Assembly: GCF_016908635.1 (NCBI RefSeq)
Contig: NZ_JAFBEG010000020.1
Span: 1-48,899, forward strand
Direction: 5' to 3'
From: Sporohalobacter salinus
GTDB taxonomy: Bacteria; Bacillota; Halanaerobiia; Halobacteroidales; Acetohalobiaceae
DNA length: 48,899 nucleotides
Part shown: positions 40,740 through 48,734 of the stretch, one piece after another
Layout of the letters: each line of letters starts with the position of its first letter
Position numbering within the stretch: the stretch's first letter is position 1
Made by a program: the position numbers and the translations under genes
Notes under the pieces: generated by a model
Told to the model about the DNA's origin: nothing
Seen by the model: the letters and a program-made list of their open reading frames with translations, nothing else
Database searches by the model: none

Positions 40740-41903
40740 CTATTCTCCTTTTAAAGTAACTGCTGGATCAATGTTAATAACTCTTTGTACTGGCAGAGCA
40801 GAAGCAAAACAAGAAACTAAAATAGATAATATAAACGAAATAGGAATAATCATTGGTCTAAAGGAAATATAAGAATCAAAAACACTTTTCCCAATAGCTT
40901 GAGCTCCTAGAAATCCTAACCCGTAACCTACCAAGCCACCAATACCACCTAAAATGGCAGCTTCAGTTAAAAATTCCATACTTACTTGTTTATTTTCAGC
41001 GCCTAAGGCCTTCTTTAAAGCAATCTCTTCTTTTCTTTCTGTAACTATAGTCATCATAGTAGTTGACACGCAAAGTAAAGTTGAGGCTAAAATAATCATA
41101 ACTACTAAATACATTAATGACTTAATCTTATTTAAAATCTTACCTTCAGAACTAGCAATCTTTTTAATTGATTCTAATTTAACATTAGTCAATTCTTTAT
41201 TTAATGCTGTCACTTTCTGGTCCAAACTTTTCCCCTTAGTTAAAATACTAAAATAAGCAGTACTAACCTGATTTGACTTAGCAAACACTTCTTGAGCTAC
41301 TGGTAAGTTAACAAAAACCCGGTTATCTGCTTTAGCACCAGTCTCTACTATAGCAGTAACAATAAGTTCTTTCTCCCCCCACATCTTATCTGTAATAATC
41401 TTAATCTTATCTCCTATCCCATAATTTAACTTATTAGCTACTTCCTTCCCAATAACTACTTCATCAGCTATACTATGATCTAAAGGCAATTCACCTGTTA
41501 TCTTCCAGTAAGGATTCACCTTCTTTATCTGGTCAAACCAGGTTCCTACTAACACCACTGGTTTAGTACTTTTATAAACAACTTGTTTAGCCTTAACTTT
41601 AGCTATTCCGTAAAGATTAGGCCTATAACCTACTAATTCTGTATCATTAAATTTACTAACTACCTTATTTAAGTCTTGTTCACTAATTTCTTTCTGTTTT
41701 TGCTTACTAGGCTTTACAATTAAGTTTGCTCCATAATTTCTTAGCTCCTGACTCATCTTAATATTAATATCATAGTAAACATTAAATAAAGCTGAAATTA
41801 CACTAATTCCAACTACTATAGCAAAAAAGGCTATAGCAACTCTTGATTTTCTTTCTTTAAAAGACTTACCAACAATCCGTAAAAACATCTTTAGCTTCCG
41901 CAT
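40740..41903 (-). CDS. FtsX/MacB-type ABC permease, second subunit
   Basis: 387 aa from ATG 41903 (SD GGAGGG). An N-terminal helix (VAIAFFAIVVGISVISALF), a large periplasmic MacB_PCD domain, and three C-terminal helices (YLVVMIILASTLLCVSTTMM with TERKEEIALKKALGAENKQV, then FLTEAAILGGIGGLVGYGLG). It is paired with the next gene upstream and the ATPase. It does not look like an importer; such units probably drive a mechanical or reductive step in iron release. Confidence 0.88.
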   Translation of the reverse strand: MRKLKMFLRIVGKSFKERKSRVAIAFFAIVVGISVISALFNVYYDINIKMSQELRNYGANLIVKPSKQKQKEISEQDLNKVVSKFNDTELVGYRPNLYGIAKVKAKQVVYKSTKPVVLVGTWFDQIKKVNPYWKITGELPLDHSIADEVVIGKEVANKLNYGIGDKIKIITDKMWGEKELIVTAIVETGAKADNRVFVNLPVAQEVFAKSNQVSTAYFSILTKGKSLDQKVTALNKELTNVKLESIKKIASSEGKILNKIKSLMYLVVMIILASTLLCVSTTMMTIVTERKEEIALKKALGAENKQVSMEFLTEAAILGGIGGLVGYGLGFLGAQAIGKSVFDSYISFRPMIIPISFILSILVSCFASALPVQRVINIDPAVTLKGE

Positions 41904-41918
41904 CAAAGCCCTCCTTTC

Positions 41919-43211
41919 TTAACCATGTAATACTTCAGCTGGTTCTAACTTTAGTGCTATTCGCAATGGTGAGACACTACCTAGTAAAGCTATAATAATA
42001 GATAAAGCTAAAATTATAGGTAATACAAATAAATTAATAGCAATTGCAGTACCAAAAACTTGCTGCCCAATTAAATTAGCAAATCCAATACCTAAACTAT
42101 AACCTAGTCCTCCGCCTAATAAACCAACTAAAGCAATCTCAATTACAAATAAAGCTATAACTGATAAATCACTAGCTCCAATTGCTTTTAATAAACCGAT
42201 TTCTTTCTTTCGCTCTAACACCTTAGTAGTCATAATACTAGAAATCCCAAGAGCTGAACTAATCAAAGCTGCTACAGTAACTAACAGCATTAGCAATTGA
42301 ATTTTGCTTAAGATTATTCCTTCCGACTTTGAAATTTGACGAACTTCTTCGGCCACAACTCCTGGAATAGATTCTTCAATCTGATAAGCAATAGAACTAA
42401 CATAAGCTGTACAATACCAAGTCTCAAACTCTTTATTTGATAAAGAATCAGGATCTGCTTTTGCTTTCCTGGCCAGATCATTGACAGGAGTTGTTAAAGC
42501 ACTAACTTCTACTCTATCCACCTTATCTTTTAAATTAACTGTTTGTTGTAAAAAATCAAGTGGTAAATAAACTTTTCCTTCTGCTGCTCCTCCACTATCA
42601 ATTATTCCAGCTATCTTTATCTTTTTACTAACTAACTGTTTATCTAAATTGAATTTCACTTCTAATCTATCACCAGGAGCTAAATCTAAGTTCTCTGCTA
42701 CTTCCTCACCAATCATAGCTAAATTTTTGTTCTTACCATTTTCAATCCACTCACCATCTATATCCCACCAAGACTTTAAATTTTTGATTCCAAAATTAAA
42801 TTTTTCTCCAGTAGGAATCCTAATCTGATCATTAAACCAAGTACCAACTACTGGAACTTGTCTTTTTTCTATTTTCCCATTAACTTTTAAATACGGAGCT
42901 AAATTTACAATATTATGACGCCAAAATATAGTCTTAATCTTCGCAACACTATCTTCAGCAATATATTTTTTCCCCTTCGTAAGTGAATTAAAACTAATCC
43001 CATCTATCTCTACTGGTAAATTTTCAGATTCAGGCTTAACAATAATATTAGAACCATAAGACTTTAACTCTTGATTCATTTTATCTCCAATATCTAGCGA
43101 AACACTTAACATTGCCGTAGCTAAAGAAGCTCCAAAAGTAATAGCTATAATAGCTAATAACTTTGATTTTAAACCTTTAGTAAAACCTTTCCTTAAAATT
43201 CTAAATAACAT
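41919..43211 (-). CDS. FtsX/MacB-type ABC permease, first subunit
   Basis: 430 aa, same architecture as the following permease: LLAIIAITFGASLATAMLSV, a large periplasmic domain, and three helices at the C-terminus with LERKKEIGLLKAIGASDLSV. SD AGGAGGTG. It corresponds to Cj1661 in the Campylobacter p19 locus. Confidence 0.88.
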   Translation of the reverse strand: MLFRILRKGFTKGLKSKLLAIIAITFGASLATAMLSVSLDIGDKMNQELKSYGSNIIVKPESENLPVEIDGISFNSLTKGKKYIAEDSVAKIKTIFWRHNIVNLAPYLKVNGKIEKRQVPVVGTWFNDQIRIPTGEKFNFGIKNLKSWWDIDGEWIENGKNKNLAMIGEEVAENLDLAPGDRLEVKFNLDKQLVSKKIKIAGIIDSGGAAEGKVYLPLDFLQQTVNLKDKVDRVEVSALTTPVNDLARKAKADPDSLSNKEFETWYCTAYVSSIAYQIEESIPGVVAEEVRQISKSEGIILSKIQLLMLLVTVAALISSALGISSIMTTKVLERKKEIGLLKAIGASDLSVIALFVIEIALVGLLGGGLGYSLGIGFANLIGQQVFGTAIAINLFVLPIILALSIIIALLGSVSPLRIALKLEPAEVLHG

Positions 43212-43222
43212 CTTTTCACCTC

Positions 43223-44503
43223 CTATTTAAATATCTCTTTTCTTTTCACTAACTCATCAACTTCTATCTGAATACTATTTTTATCAGTAGAATACTCCAT
43301 AGGAATTGGATTACATCCTCCTGGAAAGCCAATAGTCATCTTATTCATTACTACATCACATCTTTTACAAATAACTTTATTCTCACGTTGATAATAACCT
43401 GCTGCTCCACAAATTTCGCAAGCATCATAAACTACTCCATAAGCATCTTCAGCCTTCTTAATTAAGAAGAATTCAATTACTGTTCCATCTTCAGTCTGAT
43501 ATGAGTATCTATGTAATTTACCATCAGCTAAATCCGCTTTTTTAATTGAAAATTGTCCATTACTCGGCTCTAATTTGACAGCTGGTGTTAACTTAACAGA
43601 CTGATTAGCATATATATAATTAACACCTAACAATAAAATCAAAAAACTAACCATAAAAACTCCCGCTTTAGCCCATCGCTCTTTATTTCTAAATTTAGCC
43701 TTTACTTTTCTTAACTGGGCTGGGTTTAATCCTTCAGTGGTAGTTAGATCTTTCTTTCTAAAAGCATTAATTAACAGCTGAATTACTATTACTGCTAATA
43801 GAAGGTAAAAGAAATAATCAATATTATTATAAAAAGGAGCCAATTTAGAAATTAATTCAGGAGTAACCTCAATTATATCTTTGATCATTAATCCATAAAA
43901 ACTTAAAATACCTAAGCGCAATAGATTAACAATATATGTTAAAATCGCTAAGTTTCTACTTTGCTTTACAGTCATTTTCTTATGAGCTTTAATTAACACA
44001 ACAGTAAAACCAACAGCTAATACAATTCCTAATACTCCACCAACATACTTTAATAATAATTCTGTATTAAAACCAGTAGTTAACATACTATCAACAGTTA
44101 TTCTAGTCGGAAATAACAATAATTCAGTTTCAAATTTAATACCTAAATACAAACCAAAAATAAAAATAATAACCTTAGATAAAAAAGAACTACTTCTAGA
44201 TAACTTATCCTCTGTATTCGAAATGCTTTGATAGATAACCTTTTGTCTCCAAATCCAACCAATCATTATCACAGTTAATATAAACCCAGTAAAGGATAAT
44301 AAGGTTTTCAGTTCTTTTTCAATTCTTAAATTAACCATTGAATAAGCCAATAAAATACTAAATAATAAAGCTAATCCTAAGCTACCATATCCATACAAAC
44401 TAAGTTTCTTCTGTTTAGTTTTATATATAAATCCAAACAACACTCCACTTAAAATTGCTAACTCAAGACCATACTTGAGTGTCATAATCAATGTTTCTAG
44501 CAT
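43223..44503 (-). CDS. DUF2318 Fe-S/membrane protein of the iron operon
   Basis: 426 aa. About nine membrane helices, then an extracytoplasmic C-terminal DUF2318 domain with CEICGAAGYYQRENKVICKR, then CDVVMNKMTIGFPGGCNPIP. The pairs of Cys suggest a metal or Fe-S site. It corresponds to Cj1660 of Campylobacter and to the DUF2318 member of fet loci. Position after p19 suggests it handles iron delivered by that protein. A hairpin at 44534-44561 separates it from p19. Confidence 0.85.
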   Translation of the reverse strand: MLETLIMTLKYGLELAILSGVLFGFIYKTKQKKLSLYGYGSLGLALLFSILLAYSMVNLRIEKELKTLLSFTGFILTVIMIGWIWRQKVIYQSISNTEDKLSRSSSFLSKVIIFIFGLYLGIKFETELLLFPTRITVDSMLTTGFNTELLLKYVGGVLGIVLAVGFTVVLIKAHKKMTVKQSRNLAILTYIVNLLRLGILSFYGLMIKDIIEVTPELISKLAPFYNNIDYFFYLLLAVIVIQLLINAFRKKDLTTTEGLNPAQLRKVKAKFRNKERWAKAGVFMVSFLILLLGVNYIYANQSVKLTPAVKLEPSNGQFSIKKADLADGKLHRYSYQTEDGTVIEFFLIKKAEDAYGVVYDACEICGAAGYYQRENKVICKRCDVVMNKMTIGFPGGCNPIPMEYSTDKNSIQIEVDELVKRKEIFK

Positions 44504-44533
44504 TCTTACACCTCCTAGACTAAATGTTTAAGC

Positions 44534-44561
44534 CTCCAGATAGATAAAACTCTACCTGGAG
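44534..44561 (-). other. Intercistronic hairpin between p19 and the DUF2318 gene
   Basis: CTCCAGATAGA pairs with TCTACCTGGAG (one G-U/A-C mismatch) around six bases. No T run follows, so it may set mRNA ratios rather than stop transcription. Confidence 0.45.
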
Positions 44562-44589
44562 ACTTCAAATAATTATCTTTAACTATACT

Positions 44590-45135
44590 TTATACATTAC
44601 CTTTATAAGTAAATTCCCACTGAACTTTAATAGGCTTCTTCCAAAATCTTTTTTGAATACCTGTTTCTTTGTCCACATGTTGTAAGAAATCTTGTTCAGC
44701 TGGAGAGTGAATAATATAGGTTAATCTATAGTTACCAATTCCCATCATCTTTACGTTAGACCCATAGTGAGGTCCATCACTAGCTACCATCGGCATGAAG
44801 CTTCCTTCTTGTACTTCCCCAGTATCTAAATTCTTTAGCTTATAATCTACTGTCAAATAAGGAATCCAGGACCCAAAAGAAAAACCATAAGGATTGTTCG
44901 CTACTGCATGAATATCTGCTTCAATATGAATATCAGATAAATTCTCATCTATACCAGCTTTACTTTCTGGTTCCATTGGTACAGACTGGAAGTAAACTGC
45001 CGCTACCTTCATATGCTTAACTATTTTTTCTTCTCCAATTGGATACTCCTTAAAAGCATATGTATTAACTGACATTCCAACTAATAAAGTCATCACCATC
45101 ATTACCGTAATTAATGTTTTCTTGTTCTTTAGCAT
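44590..45135 (-). CDS. P19/Tp34-family periplasmic iron (copper)-binding protein
   Basis: 181 aa. Signal peptide MLKNKKTLITVMMVMTLLVGMSV, then a mature part beginning FKEYPIGEEKIVKHMKVAAV. YFQSVPMEPES, DIHIEADIHAVANNPYGFSF, SFMPMVASDGPHYGSNVKM and YIIHSP contain the Met, Glu, Asp and His ligands of the family (FetP, P19, Tp34). These proteins bind copper and iron and work with Ftr1-type permeases. It follows the permease gene by 48 bp. SD AAGGAGG. Confidence 0.9.
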   Translation of the reverse strand: MLKNKKTLITVMMVMTLLVGMSVNTYAFKEYPIGEEKIVKHMKVAAVYFQSVPMEPESKAGIDENLSDIHIEADIHAVANNPYGFSFGSWIPYLTVDYKLKNLDTGEVQEGSFMPMVASDGPHYGSNVKMMGIGNYRLTYIIHSPAEQDFLQHVDKETGIQKRFWKKPIKVQWEFTYKGNV

Positions 45136-45183
45136 ATTAATTCCTCCTTATAGAATTGAATTTTAATCTAAGTTCATTAAAAT

Positions 45184-46398
45184 TTATGAACTTAATTTAG
45201 CTCCCTGGTTATTATCATTACCTAAAAAATAATAACCAAGAGCAATAATTGCCAATACTATCAAAATACCTTGTAAGGCTAATGACTGCCAAGTAGGATA
45301 AATTCCTAACCAACTAATAGTCGGTATACCTTCAATCTTAGTTAAGCCAACAGCTCCAGCTTCTTGTAACTCTTTTATTCCATCGCCAGCAAATACAAAA
45401 GCTAAATAATACATTAAAGCACTTGTTCCAATAAAGAAAGGTTTTAAAGGTAATTTTAAACTACCTTTTCTAATCACTAAATAAATAACCGCTAAAGCTA
45501 AGCAACCAACTAAGAATCCTAAGCCAATCATACCATAATTACTCTTATCTGTTTTAGCAACCAAAGCTTGATAAAATAAAACTGTTTCTGCTCCTTCACG
45601 ATAAACTGCTAAAAATACTGCTGACCATAAAGCCCAACTATTACCTGTAGTTAAAGAATCTTTTACTTTACCCTTAATATATTCTTCCCATTTTTTACTT
45701 TCCACCTTGCTTATTAGCCAATAACTAACTGAGAATAAAACTATCATTGCTAACAACATAGTAATTCCTTCTAATAATTCTCGGCCCATACCGCTAATGT
45801 GAAAAACATACTTAATTAAAACAGCTGTTAAAATACTAGCCCCAATTGCTAATAAACTACTATTATACACTGTTTTTACTTTTTGTTGATTACCAGACTT
45901 AATTAAATAGGCTATAATAGCACTAATAATTAATATTGCTTCAAATCCTTCCCTAACTATAATCAACAATGAATAAACAAACTTACTTAATGGACTATTA
46001 TTTTCTCTCGGAGCAACTTTGTCTAATTTCTTAGCATATGTATTTAACTCTTTTAATAATTTATTAGCCATTTCTTCAACTTGCTGCTGTGAAGCACCTT
46101 GACCCATTAATTTTTTTAGTTGAGTAAACATATATTCGGCTTTAAAAGCATTTTTTCCACCTATATTCTGTTGAATAGCTTGTTCCATCTCTTTTGTTTC
46201 AAAAGGACCAAAATAAGCATTAGTTACACTTTCTTTAGCTTCTTTTACCTTACCAGCTTGATACTGTTTTAAAGCCTGATTAATTCTTGTTTCAATATCA
46301 TCAGTTATATCTTGCCAAGAAGCAGCAAAACCTACAGTAGTAGACCCTACTATAAAAGTAACCACTAAAATCAAAATTAATAATTTTTTTCGATTCAC
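45184..46398 (-). CDS. FTR1-family iron permease
   Basis: 404 aa. GTG start at 46398 (SD GGGGAGGT four bases before); the earlier ATG at 46443 has no SD and lies in a promoter region. Signal/helix KLLILILVVTFIVGSTTVGF, a helical extracytoplasmic domain, and seven membrane helices carrying two REGxE iron-binding motifs, REGFEAILI and YREGAETVLF. It transports iron in Ftr1/EfeU fashion, together with P19. It is the first gene of a six- to seven-gene operon and is preceded by a consensus promoter and two Fur boxes. Confidence 0.92.
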   Translation of the reverse strand: MNRKKLLILILVVTFIVGSTTVGFAASWQDITDDIETRINQALKQYQAGKVKEAKESVTNAYFGPFETKEMEQAIQQNIGGKNAFKAEYMFTQLKKLMGQGASQQQVEEMANKLLKELNTYAKKLDKVAPRENNSPLSKFVYSLLIIVREGFEAILIISAIIAYLIKSGNQQKVKTVYNSSLLAIGASILTAVLIKYVFHISGMGRELLEGITMLLAMIVLFSVSYWLISKVESKKWEEYIKGKVKDSLTTGNSWALWSAVFLAVYREGAETVLFYQALVAKTDKSNYGMIGLGFLVGCLALAVIYLVIRKGSLKLPLKPFFIGTSALMYYLAFVFAGDGIKELQEAGAVGLTKIEGIPTISWLGIYPTWQSLALQGILIVLAIIALGYYFLGNDNNQGAKLSS

Positions 46399-46493
46399 TA
46401 TTACCTCCCCTTCCTTAAAGATTTTGAATTTCATTCTCAACAATTAGCAAAAATTAAAACCAACATCTCATTCCTTCTCCTAACTTGTTAAAA

Positions 46494-46508
46494 TGAAAAT
46501 CATTATCA
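46494..46508. promoter_or_regulatory. Fur box before the p19/Ftr1 operon (proximal)
   Basis: TGAAAATCATTATCA, 14 of 15 positions of the 7-1-7 Fur consensus. About 95 bp upstream of the GTG start. Confidence 0.75.
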
Positions 46509-46574
46509 TCCAATTATAAAAAATAAACTCCTCCTCGAATATAAGAATTATTAACATATTACTACAAAAATCAC

Positions 46575-46589
46575 TGAGAACGCTTATCA
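46575..46589. promoter_or_regulatory. Fur box near the transcription start of the p19/Ftr1 operon
   Basis: TGAGAACGCTTATCA, a less perfect 7-1-7 site, lies 11 bp downstream of the -10 box, as expected for a repressor. Confidence 0.55.
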
Positions 46590-46600
46590 TTTACAACATA

Positions 46601-46629
46601 ATAGTACCATACTCATTTTATCATGTCAA
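46601..46629 (-). promoter_or_regulatory. Promoter of the p19/Ftr1 iron operon
   Basis: Perfect TTGACA (46624-46629) and TACTAT (46601-46606) on the minus strand, 17 bp apart. Confidence 0.75.
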
Positions 46630-46673
46630 GAAATTTTATAGTAAACTTAGAATTTTTTATTTAACTAAAATAG

Positions 46674-46699
46674 AAAAGTGCCCTATTAAAGGCACTTTT
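46674..46699. terminator. Bidirectional terminator after nfu
   Basis: AAAAGTGCC and GGCACTTTT with an 8-base loop; T-rich on both strands. It ends the AhpD-hemerythrin-nfu operon. Confidence 0.75.
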
Positions 46700-46703
46700 T
46701 TTA

Positions 46704-46925
46704 CTAAACAGCTTGTACCTCTTTTACTTGTGGCACTTCTTCTTTTAATCTTTTCTCAATTCCATTTTTTAATGTCATTTCTGACATAGGGCAGCCAGCA
46801 CATGCCCCCTGTAGTTCAACTTTTACAATCCCATCGTCTGTCACTTCAACTAATTTTACATCTCCTCCATCAGCCTGTAGTGATGGTCTAACTTGATCTA
46901 GTACTTCCTTTACATCTTCTTTCAT
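46704..46925 (-). CDS. NifU C-terminal domain (Nfu-type Fe-S carrier)
   Basis: 73 aa. [20 protein letters not shown], then [20 protein letters not shown] with the CxxC that holds an Fe-S cluster between two subunits, and a family-type end. Nfu proteins deliver clusters to apo-proteins. Here it ends an operon with hemerythrin and an AhpD-like protein under the HcpR-like promoter, so repair of NO- or oxygen-damaged clusters is a fair guess. Confidence 0.92.
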   Translation of the reverse strand: MKEDVKEVLDQVRPSLQADGGDVKLVEVTDDGIVKVELQGACAGCPMSEMTLKNGIEKRLKEEVPQVKEVQAV

Positions 46926-46941
46926 TATTAATTCCCCCTAT

Positions 46942-47508
46942 TTATAAATTAATATTTTCTACTTTACTTTTCAACTCATTAATTAAATTAAGATATTTTT
47001 CCTGAATCCCTTTTTCCTGAGCATTTGTTTCTACTTCTATAGCTCTTTCTTCTAATTCAGTTAAATCTTTTGAACTTAACTTTTCTTGACCATAACTATA
47101 GATAATATTATCTTCTTTATAAATATGTCCATCAAGTAAATCAGCATAAGCTATTGAATTGGCTATCACATCTATTCGAGCATTCTCCTCACCATCTTTT
47201 ACCTTATCGAGAGCTGTCTCTAAATTATTGATAAAATATCTTCCCAAATCATGTTCAGAAAACATAGCTTCAACTGGATTTTTTTCTAAATCATCATCCA
47301 AACTTTTAGATATCATATCAAATAAAATATCCTCTTCCTTTCCATGATGATGCTCGTCAGCATAATTTCTGACAAAATCAATTACATCAGTAAAAGCTTT
47401 ATAATCAACATTACCAGTATTAAAAACTTTAATACATAACTTGCGTATCACAACTAATACTTTCTTTATATTTTTATGTTCTTCCTTTAATAATTCTATT
47501 GGCTCCAT
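46942..47508 (-). CDS. Hemerythrin-domain protein
   Basis: 188 aa. Iron ligands visible: EEHKNIKKVL near residue 10, DEHHHGKEEDILF near 52-64, EHDLGRYF near 85, and DGHIYKEDNIIY near 127-138. This is the HHE four-helix bundle, with Glu and several His for a di-iron site. Such proteins bind O2 or NO or repair iron centres (RIC/YtfE type). It starts 2 bp after the AhpD-like gene stop, and nfu follows, consistent with NO/oxygen defence. Confidence 0.9.
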   Translation of the reverse strand: MEPIELLKEEHKNIKKVLVVIRKLCIKVFNTGNVDYKAFTDVIDFVRNYADEHHHGKEEDILFDMISKSLDDDLEKNPVEAMFSEHDLGRYFINNLETALDKVKDGEENARIDVIANSIAYADLLDGHIYKEDNIIYSYGQEKLSSKDLTELEERAIEVETNAQEKGIQEKYLNLINELKSKVENINL

Positions 47509-47510
47509 AC

Positions 47511-47906
47511 CTATTCCCCCTTATTTTCCTTTCTGTCAAATAATTTATTCATAAAAGATATAATTGGGGCTATATTTACTAATGTAGGAGTTCCTTTTAG
47601 CCAAACTACTTGTCTTAATACTTCAATTACTTCTTCTTTAGAGGCTCCCTCTTTAACTGCTTTCTTCAACTCTAATTTAGCTCTAGCTTCATGATCATCA
47701 AAGATTGCAGTAGATAAAGCAATTAAATATTTATACTTTAAAGAAATTACTTCATCACGCCAGACAATATCATGATAATCAGAAATTATCTTTTGAAAAT
47801 CATCACCTAATTCTTCTCCACTCATTATTCCTGGAGGAATAAAACCTAATTCTTCTTTAAACTTCTCCTTCATTTCCTTTTTATCAAATTCCTGTTCTGT
47901 AGTCAT
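47511..47906 (-). CDS. Carboxymuconolactone decarboxylase/AhpD-like protein without CxxC
   Basis: 131 aa. The helical CMD core is recognisable (LKYKYLIALSTAIFDDHEAR, then AVKEGASKEEVIEVLRQVVW). In AhpD and related peroxidases a CxxC before the His is required; here the segment reads AIFDDHEARAK with no Cys. It therefore cannot work as a thiol peroxidase and may have another role. First gene of the operon; a class II CRP/FNR promoter (TATAAT at 47963-47968) is just upstream. Confidence 0.8.
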   Translation of the reverse strand: MTTEQEFDKKEMKEKFKEELGFIPPGIMSGEELGDDFQKIISDYHDIVWRDEVISLKYKYLIALSTAIFDDHEARAKLELKKAVKEGASKEEVIEVLRQVVWLKGTPTLVNIAPIISFMNKLFDRKENKGE

Positions 47907-47962
47907 AAATTAACCCCTCCTTAAGGAATATATTATTAGTCTATCTCACTTTCGGTATTTAT

Positions 47963-48032
47963 ATTATATCCCCTACCTGGTAAAATTTATATGATAAATA
48001 TCACATTTATCCAAAATATCTATTATTAAATT
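47963..48032. promoter_or_regulatory. CRP/FNR (HcpR-like) site between two divergent promoters
   Basis: TATGATAAATATCACA (47990-48005) matches TGTGA-N6-TCACA with one change. Minus strand: TATAAT (47963-47968) lies with its centre 32 bp away, driving the AhpD-like operon. Plus strand: TAAATT (48027-48032) lies at the same distance on the other side, possibly driving rubrerythrin; this second -10 is weaker. Confidence 0.65.
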
Positions 48033-48092
48033 TATGCATATCCAAAATAAATTTAGTCAAAAATAATTCCTAAATCGTAAGGAGGAATTCAA

Positions 48093-48650
48093 ATGACAAA
48101 CAATGAAATCACAGCAGAAAACCTAAGATCAGCTTTTGGTGGAGAAAGTCAAGCATATCAACGATATAAAATTTGGGGCAGTAAAGCAAAAGAAGATGGA
48201 TTCCCTAAAGTAGAAGTATTATTCAACGCAATTGCTTATGCAGAAGAAGTACATGCCAACAACCACTTTACAGCTCACGCTAATATTGAAGGGGATTTCC
48301 TGGTAGCATCAAGTGCTGGCTTCGGTCTGGGATCTACTGTAGAAAATTTAACTGGAGCTATCGCAGGAGAAAATTTTGAAATTGAACAAATGTATCCTAG
48401 TTATCATTTAGTTGCTCAAAATCAAGAAGAAACAGAAGCTGCTAAGTCTTTTTATTACGCTTTAGAAGCTGAAAAAATCCATTCTCAATTATATACTGAA
48501 GCCAAAAAAGCAGTAGAAGCAGGTAATGATTATGAATTAGACTATATCAGCGTCTGTGAAAACTGTGGACATACTGTCAAAGATGATACCCCAGAAGAAT
48601 GTCCTATTTGTGGAGCTAAAAAAGCAAAGTTTAAGGAATTTCGACAATAA
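48093..48650 (+). CDS. rbr: Rubrerythrin
   Basis: 185 aa. A ferritin-like domain with Glu/His ligands (LRSAFGGESQAYQRYKIW, then AYAEEVHANNHF, EQMYPSY and YALEAEKIHSQLY), then a rubredoxin-like end: CENCGHTVKD and ECPICGAKKAKF. It reduces hydrogen peroxide to water in anaerobes, with electrons from NADH through rubredoxin. SD AAGGAGG. A hairpin follows the stop. Confidence 0.93.
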   Translation: MTNNEITAENLRSAFGGESQAYQRYKIWGSKAKEDGFPKVEVLFNAIAYAEEVHANNHFTAHANIEGDFLVASSAGFGLGSTVENLTGAIAGENFEIEQMYPSYHLVAQNQEETEAAKSFYYALEAEKIHSQLYTEAKKAVEAGNDYELDYISVCENCGHTVKDDTPEECPICGAKKAKFKEFRQ

Positions 48651-48653
48651 AAT

Positions 48654-48699
48654 AAGCCACTCCTTTAAGAGAATAATTCTCTATAATTAGAAGTGGCTT
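48654..48699 (+). terminator. Hairpin after rubrerythrin
   Basis: Outer arms AAGCCACT and AGTGGCTT enclose a second hairpin, AGAGAATAATTCTCT. The T run is weak. It lies between converging rbr and fhs. Confidence 0.55.
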
Positions 48700-48734
48700 G
48701 GTTATCTCAATCTAGCTAATTATCTACTCTATAT

